Positions 1 through 9,063 of a stretch of DNA of 38,175 nucleotides are shown piece by piece. A model generated the notes under the pieces. It was not told the origin of the DNA. It made no database searches and saw nothing but the letters and a program-made list of their open reading frames with translations. A program made the position numbers and the translations under genes. Origin of the DNA: an uncultured Caryophanales bacterium (GTDB lineage Bacteria > Bacillota_I > Bacilli_A > RFN20 > CAG-288); contig CALBLI010000001.1 of assembly GCA_937896065.1 (NCBI GenBank), forward strand, positions 1 to 38,175, given 5' to 3'. Numbering within the stretch: the first letter of the stretch is position 1; the number at the start of each line of letters is the position of its first letter.

Positions 1-57
1 TTATAAAATTTTTAAAAAACTATTGACTCTAACCATATAGTTGTCTCCGCATTTTCA

Positions 58-90
58 AGAAAAAAAGCGATTATCACAAAGAAAATCGCC
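58..90 (-). terminator. Rho-independent terminator of the uronate operon
   Basis: Read on the minus strand, a GCGATT/AATCGC stem (67-72 with 84-89) is followed by a run of T. It lies about 25 bases after the uxaC stop codon, so it most likely ends the long pectin/galacturonate transcript. Confidence 0.7.
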
Positions 91-113
91 TTTCAATTTT
101 TAATTAGTATTCC

Positions 114-1517
114 TTATTTACTAAAATAATTTTTAGCATTATTAAATGAGATATCTTCGACAATTTTACCAAGAGTTTTCTCATCTTGAGGATACCTACC
201 ATTATTTACTAAATCAGCTAAGAAATTACATATTTCTCTTCTAAAATAATCATGTCGTGGATAAGATAAAAAAGATCTTGAATCAGTTAACATACCAACA
301 AAGCAAGATATTAAACCATCAGCAGAAAGCTTTTTAAATTGATTAAGCATTCCATCATAATGATCATTAAACCACCAAGCAGTACCTAATTGAATCTTTC
401 CTTTAACACCACCTTGATAACAGTTTTTTAAAGTGGCTAAGGTGATGTAGTCTTTTTCATTTAAAGTAAATAATATAGTTTTAGGAAGTGTATTTTCTTC
501 ATCAAGAGCTGATAACAATTTAGATAATTTTTCTCCACATTCTCTATCTTCACTAGCATCAAAACCTGTATCAGCACCTAATAATTTATAATATCTTAAA
601 GAATTGTTTCTTAAAGCACCAATATGATATTCTTGAACCATACCATATTTATGATATTCCTTTCCAAGATGTACCATCACATATCCTTTATAGATATCCT
701 CTTCCTCTTCAGTTATGGTTTCACCTTTTAATCCCTTTAAAAAGACTTTATTTGCTTCTTCATAACTTGCCTTCTTATAGTGAACAACATCTAACGCATG
801 ATCAGAGGCTCTACAACCATGGTCAACAAAGAATTTTAATCTTTCATCTAATGATTTGAGCATATCTTCCAATGATTTAATATCTCTTGAAGTGACTTTT
901 TCTAACTGTTTAATCCAAGGAATGAATGTATCTCTTTCCACATTGATTGCTTTATCTGGTCTAAAAGCAGGAAAGACATTAACTTTTAATGTCTTATCTT
1001 TTGACATAATTTCATGATAATGCAAATCATCAACAGGATCATCTGTTGTAAAAACAGTATCAACATTATTAATTTCCATCATCTTTCTAGCTGATAATGT
1101 TTTTAATGTTTCATTGCATTTATCATATATTTCTTTTGCTGTGTCTTCATTTAAAACTTTATCGATATTAAAGTATTTTTTTAATTCTAAATGAGTCCAC
1201 TCATAAATAGGATTACCGATAAAATATGGCATGCATTTTGCATACATCAAGAATTTTTCATAATCAGGTTTATTACCTGTTATATATTCTTCACTGACAC
1301 CCATTTCACGAAGCAGTCTCCATTTATAGTGATCTCCATATCCATCTTTTCCAAGCCAAGCTTCCGTGATTGAAGAGAAATGATAATCTTCTGCAATTTG
1401 TTTAGGAACTAAATGACAGTGAAAATCAAAAATAGGCATTTTTTTTGCATGATTCTCATACAAAGAAACTGCAAGTTTTGAATCTAATAAAAAGTCTTCA
1501 TCTAAAAATTTTTTCAT
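114..1517 (-). CDS. uxaC: Glucuronate/galacturonate isomerase UxaC
   Basis: 467 aa, the usual length for the family. UxaC (an amidohydrolase-fold uronate isomerase) converts D-galacturonate to D-tagaturonate and D-glucuronate to D-fructuronate in the cytoplasm. The N-terminal FDFHCHL segment near residue 31 supplies the HxH metal-ligand pair typical of the fold, and the TTDDP segment near residue 157 is also typical. The ATG is preceded by a GGAGG site. It is the last gene of the operon, directly after uxaA and uxaB, which carry out the next steps for galacturonate. A terminator follows the stop codon. Confidence 0.95.
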   Translation of the reverse strand: MKKFLDEDFLLDSKLAVSLYENHAKKMPIFDFHCHLVPKQIAEDYHFSSITEAWLGKDGYGDHYKWRLLREMGVSEEYITGNKPDYEKFLMYAKCMPYFIGNPIYEWTHLELKKYFNIDKVLNEDTAKEIYDKCNETLKTLSARKMMEINNVDTVFTTDDPVDDLHYHEIMSKDKTLKVNVFPAFRPDKAINVERDTFIPWIKQLEKVTSRDIKSLEDMLKSLDERLKFFVDHGCRASDHALDVVHYKKASYEEANKVFLKGLKGETITEEEEDIYKGYVMVHLGKEYHKYGMVQEYHIGALRNNSLRYYKLLGADTGFDASEDRECGEKLSKLLSALDEENTLPKTILFTLNEKDYITLATLKNCYQGGVKGKIQLGTAWWFNDHYDGMLNQFKKLSADGLISCFVGMLTDSRSFLSYPRHDYFRREICNFLADLVNNGRYPQDEKTLGKIVEDISFNNAKNYFSK

Positions 1518-1532
1518 ATTATATCCTCCTTT

Positions 1533-3005
1533 TTATAATGTGACTCCTGTTTTAAATATGGCAATTAATGAACGATCATTTCTTTCAGCTTTAGCATGAA
1601 CTTTTCCACTAGCAACATCTAAAAGAAACTTCAGTAGCTCATCTCTAACCATATACATATCATCATCAAGCATCTTACCTGCATCAAAATCAATCCAATC
1701 CTTTTTAAATTCAGATATATGATGTTGAGTACCAACTTTAATAGTTGGAATAACTGATGAAAATGGTGTACCTCTTCCTGTTGTAAAAAACATGATGTTG
1801 CATCCAGCAGCAGCTAAATTAGTTGAAGCAACTAAATCATTTCCGGGGCCATTAACTAATGTTAAATTATTTTCCTTTAATCTTTCACCAACATCAATAA
1901 CATCACTTACAATCAAATCACCGCCTTTTAAAATGCAGCCATTAGACTTTTCTTCAAGGGTAGTAATGCCGCCATCTTTATTTCCAGGACTTGGATTTTC
2001 ATAACAAGGTTGATTATTTCTAGCATAATAATTTTTAAAGTTATTAATCAAATTGACAACTTTATTAAATGTTTTTTCATCCTTGCTTCTATTCATAAGT
2101 GCTTGTTCAGCACCAAACATTTCAGGAACTTCAGTTAAAGCAACTTGACCACCACTTACACCAATTACATCAGAAACAAGACCAAGAAGTGGATTAGCAG
2201 TTAAACCTGAGAAGCCATCACTTCCACCGCATTTTAAACCTAGTCTAATTTTAGAAAGAGGAAGAGTTGTTCGCTTATCATTTTTCATAACAGAATATAT
2301 CTCTTCCATCAATTTTAAGCCATATGAAATCTCATCATCATGTTCTTGTAAAACATAATATTTAACTCTTTTTGAATCTACTTCTCCTACCAGTTTTAAA
2401 AAGTCAGATAAGCGGTTATTTTCACAACCTAGAGAAACAATTAAGCATCCGCCACAATTTGGATTATGAACTAGAGAAGAAAGAATTCTAGCAGTGTTAT
2501 TTAAATCATCTCCAAGTTGAGAACAACCATATGGATGATCTAAAACTTTAAGTGAACCTTTAATTTCAGGATGAAGAGAAATAAATTTCTCTTTCAAATC
2601 TTCTAATATGATATTAACACAACCAACGGTTGGAAGAAGATAAAAATCATTTCTTGTTCCAGCTAAACCATTTTCTCTTAAATAACCATCCCATGTAAGA
2701 GATGACTTTTCAGTTGATACTGTTATATTTTTATTATAAACATAAGTGGGTTCTTTCTCATCTAAAGAAGTTTTCATATTATGAGAATGAATCCACTCTC
2801 CTTTTTTAACATCTTTAGTTAAAACACCAATTACATTTCCATATTTGATGACATGATGTCCTTTTTTTAAATCACAAATTGCAACCTTATGGCCCATTTT
2901 GACATCTTCAAGAAGAATAATATTATCAACTACATCTCCTTTTTTAAAGTCTTTTAAAAGAATGATAACATCATCTTTATCGTTAATTTTAATGAAATCT
3001 TTCAT
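1533..3005 (-). CDS. uxaA: Altronate dehydratase UxaA
   Basis: 490 aa. It dehydrates D-altronate to 2-keto-3-deoxygluconate (KDG). The first ~90 residues form a SAF domain. The remainder is the UxaA catalytic domain, with the family segments LRENGLAGTRN, HPYGCSQLGDD, SLGCENN, LKCGGSDGFSG and FTTGRGTPF; conserved cysteines in these segments fit the iron requirement known for the family. The gene starts one base after the uxaB stop codon and is followed 15 bases later by uxaC, so translation is probably coupled. Confidence 0.95.
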   Translation of the reverse strand: MKDFIKINDKDDVIILLKDFKKGDVVDNIILLEDVKMGHKVAICDLKKGHHVIKYGNVIGVLTKDVKKGEWIHSHNMKTSLDEKEPTYVYNKNITVSTEKSSLTWDGYLRENGLAGTRNDFYLLPTVGCVNIILEDLKEKFISLHPEIKGSLKVLDHPYGCSQLGDDLNNTARILSSLVHNPNCGGCLIVSLGCENNRLSDFLKLVGEVDSKRVKYYVLQEHDDEISYGLKLMEEIYSVMKNDKRTTLPLSKIRLGLKCGGSDGFSGLTANPLLGLVSDVIGVSGGQVALTEVPEMFGAEQALMNRSKDEKTFNKVVNLINNFKNYYARNNQPCYENPSPGNKDGGITTLEEKSNGCILKGGDLIVSDVIDVGERLKENNLTLVNGPGNDLVASTNLAAAGCNIMFFTTGRGTPFSSVIPTIKVGTQHHISEFKKDWIDFDAGKMLDDDMYMVRDELLKFLLDVASGKVHAKAERNDRSLIAIFKTGVTL

Positions 3006-3006
3006 A

Positions 3007-4476
3007 TTAATCTAAGACCTTTTTGATAGCTTCTTTTTGACTTGTTGAATTTAAAATCACTTCTAACCATTTAAAGACTTCATTTCTTAAAACTTTGACT
3101 CGAGTCAAATCTTTTCCCCAAAAAGAAACATTAGATAATACAACATCAACAAGTTTATTCAAATCTTTATCTTGATAATAATTATCCCAGTATTTTCTAA
3201 AGTCAGCTATATATTCCACAGTATCAGCTAAAGCAATAGTTTCTTTTTTACCATCAACTATTCGATATCCATCATAGAATTTGATTAAAGAAGCAAAGGC
3301 AAAGCACATATATTTAGGAGTTCTACCACTATCTATATCATCTAAAATAGTTGGCAAATCTCTCTCTTTAAATTTAGAGATAGAGTTTAAAGCAATTGAC
3401 ATGAGTTTATGATGAACATATGGATTTAAAAATCTTTGTAATACATCACTGGCAAATTTATCTGCATCTTTTGTCGTAACAGTTGGAACAATTTCTTCAT
3501 TTTGTTCTCTGGTAACAAATTTCATGATATCTTCATCTAAAAGTGATTCTCTAACTTCATCAAAGCCAGCTAAATAGGCTACTGGAACTAAAGTTGTATG
3601 AGTTCCATTTAAGATGCGGACTTTTCTTTGTTTATATGGATGAATATCATCGACATAAATAGCGTGTAAGCCAACTTGATGAACAGGGAATTTCTTTTCA
3701 ACAAATTCTTCACTTTTTAAAACATAAAGATGGAAATATTCACCTTTAACCATGTTGTTATCAATGTATCCATATTCTTGGCATAAATCATTAAATTCAT
3801 CCTTAGGGAAACCAGGAACAATTCTATCAACTAATGTTGAAGTATAATGAGTGACATGTTCAATATAATTGATTAAAGAAGCAGAATATCCTTTTAAGGA
3901 AGCAAGTTTTACTAATACTTCTTTTAATTTATCTCCATTATCATCAATAAGTTCACAAGGAATAATAGCTAATGGATATTCATCTTTTAGTACTTCATAT
4001 CTTCTTTTTAAAAGAGCTAATAATTTACCAGGATATGAATGGGGAGTTGTTGTTGAAAAATCTAAAGACACATCGCTTTCATCTAGACAGATACCAGCTT
4101 CGGTAGTATTTGAAACAACAACTTCTAAATCTTTGCTTTCAGCATATTTTAAGTATTTATCAAACTCAGTGTAAGGATTGATAAAATCATCTAAAACATC
4201 AATGATTTCATGATTTTTAACAGGTTTTCCTTCTTCATTGATACCTTGCAAAATGAGAGTATATAAGCCATCTTGCGATGCGAGTTCTTTAACTCTTCCA
4301 TTTTCAAGAGGTTGAACAACAACTACATGACCAGAATACTTTTTAGAATCATTCATTTTTTGAACAAGCCAATCAACAAATGCTCTTAAAAAGTTTCCTT
4401 CACCAAATTGCATGATTTTAATTTTTGCATCTTTCTTTGCATGAATTTTTTTTGTTAAAATTTCTAAATTTTCCAT
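3007..4476 (-). CDS. uxaB: Tagaturonate reductase UxaB
   Basis: 489 aa, long-chain mannitol dehydrogenase family. It reduces D-tagaturonate to D-altronate with NADH. The N-terminal MQFGEGNFLRAFVDW segment (around residues 22-36) is the nucleotide-binding start typical of UxaB and UxuB. The C-terminal half carries the conserved RILNGTHTT substrate-binding segment near residue 288. UxuB (fructuronate reductase) is the main alternative, but the adjacent altronate dehydratase supports UxaB. An AAGGAG site lies seven bases before the ATG. Confidence 0.92.
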   Translation of the reverse strand: MENLEILTKKIHAKKDAKIKIMQFGEGNFLRAFVDWLVQKMNDSKKYSGHVVVVQPLENGRVKELASQDGLYTLILQGINEEGKPVKNHEIIDVLDDFINPYTEFDKYLKYAESKDLEVVVSNTTEAGICLDESDVSLDFSTTTPHSYPGKLLALLKRRYEVLKDEYPLAIIPCELIDDNGDKLKEVLVKLASLKGYSASLINYIEHVTHYTSTLVDRIVPGFPKDEFNDLCQEYGYIDNNMVKGEYFHLYVLKSEEFVEKKFPVHQVGLHAIYVDDIHPYKQRKVRILNGTHTTLVPVAYLAGFDEVRESLLDEDIMKFVTREQNEEIVPTVTTKDADKFASDVLQRFLNPYVHHKLMSIALNSISKFKERDLPTILDDIDSGRTPKYMCFAFASLIKFYDGYRIVDGKKETIALADTVEYIADFRKYWDNYYQDKDLNKLVDVVLSNVSFWGKDLTRVKVLRNEVFKWLEVILNSTSQKEAIKKVLD

Positions 4477-4524
4477 AATAATTTTTCTCCTTTATATATA
4501 TTAAAAAATTTAAAACAACCCAAT

Positions 4525-7122
4525 CTACATCATCAAGTATTCACTATATGCCATCATAAGTGGACCGACTCCTTTAGCATCATTATTTACAACTGGCTCT
4601 GATAAATAATAATCAATGCTGCCATTTCTTCTTTCGTTATCAAGACCAGATACTAAGCAGATATTTGTAAGCCCATCTTTTGTTAAATAATTAGTAACAA
4701 CACTTTCAAACATCGATGTACCTTCTTTTCTTTGATCATATTTTAATAATGAAAGTCGACTTCCCTTCATGTATGAATAAGCAATCATCAGTGATCCTGA
4801 TGTTTCAAGATAGTTTTTACTATCTTTAACAGTAACAAGATCATAATATAATTTACTTTCTTTATCCTGATAAGGTTTTAAAGAAGTAAGAACATTATTT
4901 AATTCTTTTTTTAGATATTTTCTAAAGAAAATACTTGTTAATCCATCTTTATATACATCATATACATCATTGATTGCCATCGATAACCAACCGACACTTC
5001 TAAGCCAAATATTTGGGCTTCTTCCAGTTTCTTTATCAGCCCATTTCATTATTTTATTTTCATCATAGCAGTGATAATACAAATCAGTTTGACTATCATA
5101 GTTATACTTTCTAACATTTTCAAATTGAAGCTTAATATCATTCATTCTCTTGACTGAATGAGTCGATTTAGCGTATAAAGCATAGAAAGGATTTGCCATA
5201 TATAATCCGTCCAACCAAAGCTGACCAGGATATCTATTTTTATGAATGAAAGCACGAGATTTTAATCTTTTTTGATTATCAAGTTGATATTCCATTTTCT
5301 TTAATGCTAGTTCATACTTTTCTTTAGGCTTAATAGCATTGACTAAAAATAATGTGTAACCAGGTTGTAAATCATCTAGATTATTGTTTTCAGCATCAAA
5401 TCCATTTAAACTACCATCGTCTTGAATATATTTATCAAAATAAGAAGTGATGAAGTCTAAATAAAATTTATCTTTACTAGCTTTGTATAATTCATAACAT
5501 CCAGCCAGTATAACACCATCTTCATAACACCATCTTCCATCTTTATATGGTTTAAATGTTTCTAAGAAGTGATGAATAAAATCATCAAGTTGTTTTTGTT
5601 TTTCTTTTTCAAGTGTCATTGTTAACCTCCATAATTTTTCTTTCTTCTTGATATTACATATAACAACAGTTGCTACAACAATTGCTACAATTCCAATTGC
5701 AATATTTGAAAATCCCATTGAAATACCGGCTACCATAAAGCCATCAAGCTCTTCACCATTTGGTAAAGTGATTCCTTTATTATATAAAGCATTGCAGACA
5801 ATGAATGAAGGGATTCTAAAGACAAATACTCTAGCGATATTTATAATTGATGCAATAGTTGTCTTTCTAAAACCATATAACAAACCAAGTACTGCTGAAT
5901 TCACAGCTAATGTAATAATTCCCATTTTCTCATAAAAGAATACTTGAGATATATGTTTAGCATACTCTTTAACTTCTTGTTCATTTCCTGCATTTCTAGC
6001 AAAAAACATTGTTATTGGTGTATCAAATATAGTAACTATAATGACTCCAACTATTGCAATAATTAAGGCATAAACTAAAGATACATAAAATGTTTTTAAT
6101 GCTCGATCAACTTTTTTAGCACCAAGATTTTGAGAAATGATTGATGAAGAAGAATCTTCAATTGATGATAATGGATTAGTTACACTTCCACCCATATTAT
6201 TTGATACACCTAAAGCACCAACAACATCATTTCCTAAATCTTTTGCCATTGAATTGATCACAACTTTACCAAGCGAAAAAATAAATTTACCTAAGAAAAT
6301 TGGAAAAGAAATAACAAAAGTTTTCTTTAATGTTGAACTTTTAAATGAAACATTTTTAATTGAAAATTTGAATAAATAATTAGTAAACAACAATCTACAA
6401 ATAATAAATAAGGTAAGTGCAAAATTAGCAATCAGAGTTGATAAAGAAATAAACATCATATCTTTGATTTGAAGTCCGTAGATAAAGAGGCAGTTTAAAC
6501 TCACCTTGATTATAACAACACCTACATTTAATAAAGTTATAGGAAGAGTAGAACCTCTTGCTTTTTCAACTCCCATATAGACAGTATTTATCATGACAAC
6601 TGCAGCTGAACAGACATTGATCATAAAATAAGTAGAGCCGATGTCAATTGATTCTTGTGCAATATTAAAAGCATATAATAGTGGTCTAGTAAGAGGAAGG
6701 ATAATAGCCACTGTTAAGACAGCAATAATGAAGACATAAAAGAAGATAGTAGAAGATAACTTTTTAGCTTTTTTATAGTCTTTTCGTCCAATCTCACGTG
6801 CAATAAGTATTGATCCACCAGCACCTAAACCACCACCAACTGCCGAAATCATATTAGTTATCTGATTGAGTGCAGAAACAGCATTTAATGCATCTTTGCT
6901 CAGTTCAGAGCACATGATAGTATCAATTATTGAATAGGCATAAGAAAATAAGGAATAGAAAAATAAAGGTAAGGCTATTACAAAAACAACCTTCCATAAA
7001 TTTCCATTTAAAATGAACTCTCTTTTCTGCTGCTCTTTAATTGATATTTCATTATCAATATTCAATTTTTTAATTAAAACATCATTTAAAGAATTAGAAG
7101 AGTTTTTACTCTTTGCTGTCAT
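4525..7122 (-). CDS. MATE transporter continuous with GH105 hydrolase (apparent fusion)
   Basis: One 865-aa reading frame holds two complete proteins. Residues 1-~495 are a MATE/NorM-type transporter with a polar N-terminus and about 12 hydrophobic segments (for example WKVVFVIALPLFFYS and the Gly-rich GGGLGAGGSILIAREIG). Residues 502-865 form a full-length GH105 domain of the YteR type, with WLDGLYMANPF around residues 636-646 holding the probable catalytic Asp. GH105 enzymes remove the terminal 4,5-unsaturated uronic acid from rhamnogalacturonan or related oligosaccharides. No stop separates the halves, but residue 502 is a Met codon with a GGAGG site six bases upstream, so the hydrolase may also be made alone. 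The MATE C-terminus is normally cytoplasmic, so a fused enzyme would sit on the inner membrane face. The junction follows an A-rich run, and a one-base difference there would separate the genes. The MATE substrate is unknown. Confidence 0.85.
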   Translation of the reverse strand: MTAKSKNSSNSLNDVLIKKLNIDNEISIKEQQKREFILNGNLWKVVFVIALPLFFYSLFSYAYSIIDTIMCSELSKDALNAVSALNQITNMISAVGGGLGAGGSILIAREIGRKDYKKAKKLSSTIFFYVFIIAVLTVAIILPLTRPLLYAFNIAQESIDIGSTYFMINVCSAAVVMINTVYMGVEKARGSTLPITLLNVGVVIIKVSLNCLFIYGLQIKDMMFISLSTLIANFALTLFIICRLLFTNYLFKFSIKNVSFKSSTLKKTFVISFPIFLGKFIFSLGKVVINSMAKDLGNDVVGALGVSNNMGGSVTNPLSSIEDSSSSIISQNLGAKKVDRALKTFYVSLVYALIIAIVGVIIVTIFDTPITMFFARNAGNEQEVKEYAKHISQVFFYEKMGIITLAVNSAVLGLLYGFRKTTIASIINIARVFVFRIPSFIVCNALYNKGITLPNGEELDGFMVAGISMGFSNIAIGIVAIVVATVVICNIKKKEKLWRLTMTLEKEKQKQLDDFIHHFLETFKPYKDGRWCYEDGVILAGCYELYKASKDKFYLDFITSYFDKYIQDDGSLNGFDAENNNLDDLQPGYTLFLVNAIKPKEKYELALKKMEYQLDNQKRLKSRAFIHKNRYPGQLWLDGLYMANPFYALYAKSTHSVKRMNDIKLQFENVRKYNYDSQTDLYYHCYDENKIMKWADKETGRSPNIWLRSVGWLSMAINDVYDVYKDGLTSIFFRKYLKKELNNVLTSLKPYQDKESKLYYDLVTVKDSKNYLETSGSLMIAYSYMKGSRLSLLKYDQRKEGTSMFESVVTNYLTKDGLTNICLVSGLDNERRNGSIDYYLSEPVVNNDAKGVGPLMMAYSEYLMM
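5617..5630 (-). promoter_or_regulatory. Internal ribosome binding site and start codon for the GH105 half
   Basis: GGAGG at 5626-5630 is six bases before an ATG (5617-5619) in the same frame as the upstream MATE sequence. This is the normal gene-start signal in this operon, placed where a separate GH105 gene of 364 codons (4525-5619) would begin. It argues that the hydrolase can be translated independently. Confidence 0.6.
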
Positions 7123-7124
7123 AT

Positions 7125-8375
7125 TTATTTATCTATTTTACCTAAGTCGTCAATATCATTATCTTCAGAATCAACTTTTACATCATTAGATTCATCATCG
7201 TTTAATATATCAGTTTCTTTACTTGCTTCATCACATAGTACTTCTTGTTTTTCTTCTTCAACAAGTTTACCGTTCTCATCAAATTCAACTACGTTTGTTG
7301 TATCAGTTAAAAAGAAATGAAAATCAGTTTTCTTAATATAATAAACAAGTTCATCATCAATTTCTATTTTGATTTCAGGTTTAGCTTTGATAATTGTTTT
7401 TTCTTCACCAACATTTAGATATACATTTTGTAAGTCACCAAGCATTTCATAAACTTCAACTTTGCCAGTCATTTTTAAATAATCGCGGTCACCTTCCAAA
7501 TTAGAATCAATAACTGCTGCTTCAGGTCTATATGCTAAAGTGATATTCTTCCCTTCAAGTTGAGCTAATTGTTCATCGTTAAATTCATCAACAATGAAAT
7601 TATAATATCCATCAAAAGAAGTAAAATGTTTATTTTCAATTTTACCAGTTATAAAATTCATCGGTGGATCACCAATGAATCCAGCAACAAATAAATTTTT
7701 AGGATGGAAATAAAGTTCTTCAGGTGTCCCAACTTGTTTGATGACACCAACATCCATACAAACAATTCTACTTGCCATCGTCATTGCTTCAATTTGATCA
7801 TGTGTAACATAAATAGTTGTTGATCCTACTTCACGATGAATTCTTAATAATTCACTTCTCATTGAAACTCTTTGTCTTGCATCAAGATTAGATAATGGCT
7901 CATCCATCAAAAAGATTGATGCATTTCTAATGATTGCTCTTCCTAAAGCGACTCTTTGCCTTTGACCACCAGATAATGCACGTGGAAGACGATCAAGATA
8001 AGGAGTTAATCCAAGTATTCTAGCAGTTTTTTTCACTTTATTCTCAATGACATCTTCATCAAATCCAGCTAAATCTAAAGCAAATGCCATATTTTCATAA
8101 ACAGTTAATGTTGGATAAAGAGCATAACTTTGGAAAACCATAGCAATTCCTCTATCTTTAGGAGAAAGTTTATTAACTTTCTTTCCGTTGATTAAAAAGT
8201 CACCATGAGTGATTTCTTCAAGACCAGCAATCATTCTCAAAGTTGTTGATTTACCACATCCTGATGGTCCAACTAAGACAATAAATTCTTTATCTTTAAT
8301 CTCCAAATTAAAATCAGAGATAGCTTGATATCCATTTGGATAAACTTTATATATATTTTTTAATTCAAGTGCCAT
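7125..8375 (-). CDS. Sugar ABC transporter ATP-binding protein, MsmX/UgpC type
   Basis: 416 aa. It is the energizing ATPase of carbohydrate ABC importers. Walker A is GPSGCGKST at residues 36-44, the signature LSGGQRQRVALGRA is near 134, Walker B is IFLMDEPLSNLDA just after, and the switch is YVTHDQIEA. The C-terminal regulatory (TOBE-like) part follows. The last ~45 residues are a very acidic low-complexity tail not usual for the family, which is normally about 370 aa. No permease or binding protein is adjacent. Like MsmX, it may serve importers encoded elsewhere, here presumably for pectin oligosaccharides (inference from the operon). Confidence 0.92.
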   Translation of the reverse strand: MALELKNIYKVYPNGYQAISDFNLEIKDKEFIVLVGPSGCGKSTTLRMIAGLEEITHGDFLINGKKVNKLSPKDRGIAMVFQSYALYPTLTVYENMAFALDLAGFDEDVIENKVKKTARILGLTPYLDRLPRALSGGQRQRVALGRAIIRNASIFLMDEPLSNLDARQRVSMRSELLRIHREVGSTTIYVTHDQIEAMTMASRIVCMDVGVIKQVGTPEELYFHPKNLFVAGFIGDPPMNFITGKIENKHFTSFDGYYNFIVDEFNDEQLAQLEGKNITLAYRPEAAVIDSNLEGDRDYLKMTGKVEVYEMLGDLQNVYLNVGEEKTIIKAKPEIKIEIDDELVYYIKKTDFHFFLTDTTNVVEFDENGKLVEEEKQEVLCDEASKETDILNDDESNDVKVDSEDNDIDDLGKIDK

Positions 8376-8391
8376 AATATTTCCCCCTTTT

Positions 8392-9063
8392 TTAAATTAA
8401 TAAATCTTTGTATTTATCATCTTTCTTCAGTTCTTTATAAACTAAGAATGAAATCCAAACAGCTCCAAGATTATTTAAATGTGTATTATCAACTAATCCT
8501 TCCATATAATTATCATAACGACCTTTTGGAAGAACCATATAATATTTGCTATTGTAGAAATATTCATATGGCTTTAACTCATCATAAGTTATTTTTTCTA
8601 AGTCAATGCACTTAGCGTCTAATCTTAGAGCAAGTTTTTTCATTTCATCAGGATAATCTAAATGTGTTCTTAACAATTTTTCATCCTGATACTTTAGCCT
8701 TGTAATTGATGTTAAGAAAATAACATCAGCACCTTTTTCTTTAATTTTATCGTACATGAATTTCAAATTATTAACATATGAAGTTTTCGAATCAGTATAT
8801 CTTGTTTCATCTTCTTTCTTTTCATCATTATGTCCAAAAGAGATAAAAGCAATATCACCTTTTTTAGTAACGGATAAAGCAGCATCAAATAAACCCTCAT
8901 CAATAAAAGATTTAGTACTTCTTCCATTTTTAGCAAAATTTTTAAATAATATTTCTTTTTCTGATCTTACAAATTCATTAAATTTGCTTGGCCATCCAGT
9001 TTGTGGAAAAGTACTCATGTCATTTTGCTGCATGAGTGAGTCACCAAGAAAAACAAAATTCAT
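8392..9063 (-). CDS. SGNH/GDSL esterase, rhamnogalacturonan acetylesterase type (CE12-like)
   Basis: 223 aa, no signal peptide, so cytoplasmic. It shows the four SGNH blocks: FLGDSL near residue 6 (nucleophile Ser), NGRSTKSF (Gly block), FGHNDEKK (Asn block) and DNTHLNNLGA near residue 192 (Asp-x-x-His). GRST and DxTHxxxxGA are typical of rhamnogalacturonan acetylesterases such as RhgT/YesT. It would remove acetyl groups from imported rhamnogalacturonan oligosaccharides before the GH105 enzyme acts. The start codon overlaps the kinase stop by four bases, indicating coupled translation. Confidence 0.85.
   Translation of the reverse strand: MNFVFLGDSLMQQNDMSTFPQTGWPSKFNEFVRSEKEILFKNFAKNGRSTKSFIDEGLFDAALSVTKKGDIAFISFGHNDEKKEDETRYTDSKTSYVNNLKFMYDKIKEKGADVIFLTSITRLKYQDEKLLRTHLDYPDEMKKLALRLDAKCIDLEKITYDELKPYEYFYNSKYYMVLPKGRYDNYMEGLVDNTHLNNLGAVWISFLVYKELKKDDKYKDLLI

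Noticed and set aside
5648..6379. Plus-strand open frames opposite the MATE gene
   Set aside because: Hydrophobic or low-complexity antisense shadows without binding sites; the minus-strand MATE sequence explains the region.
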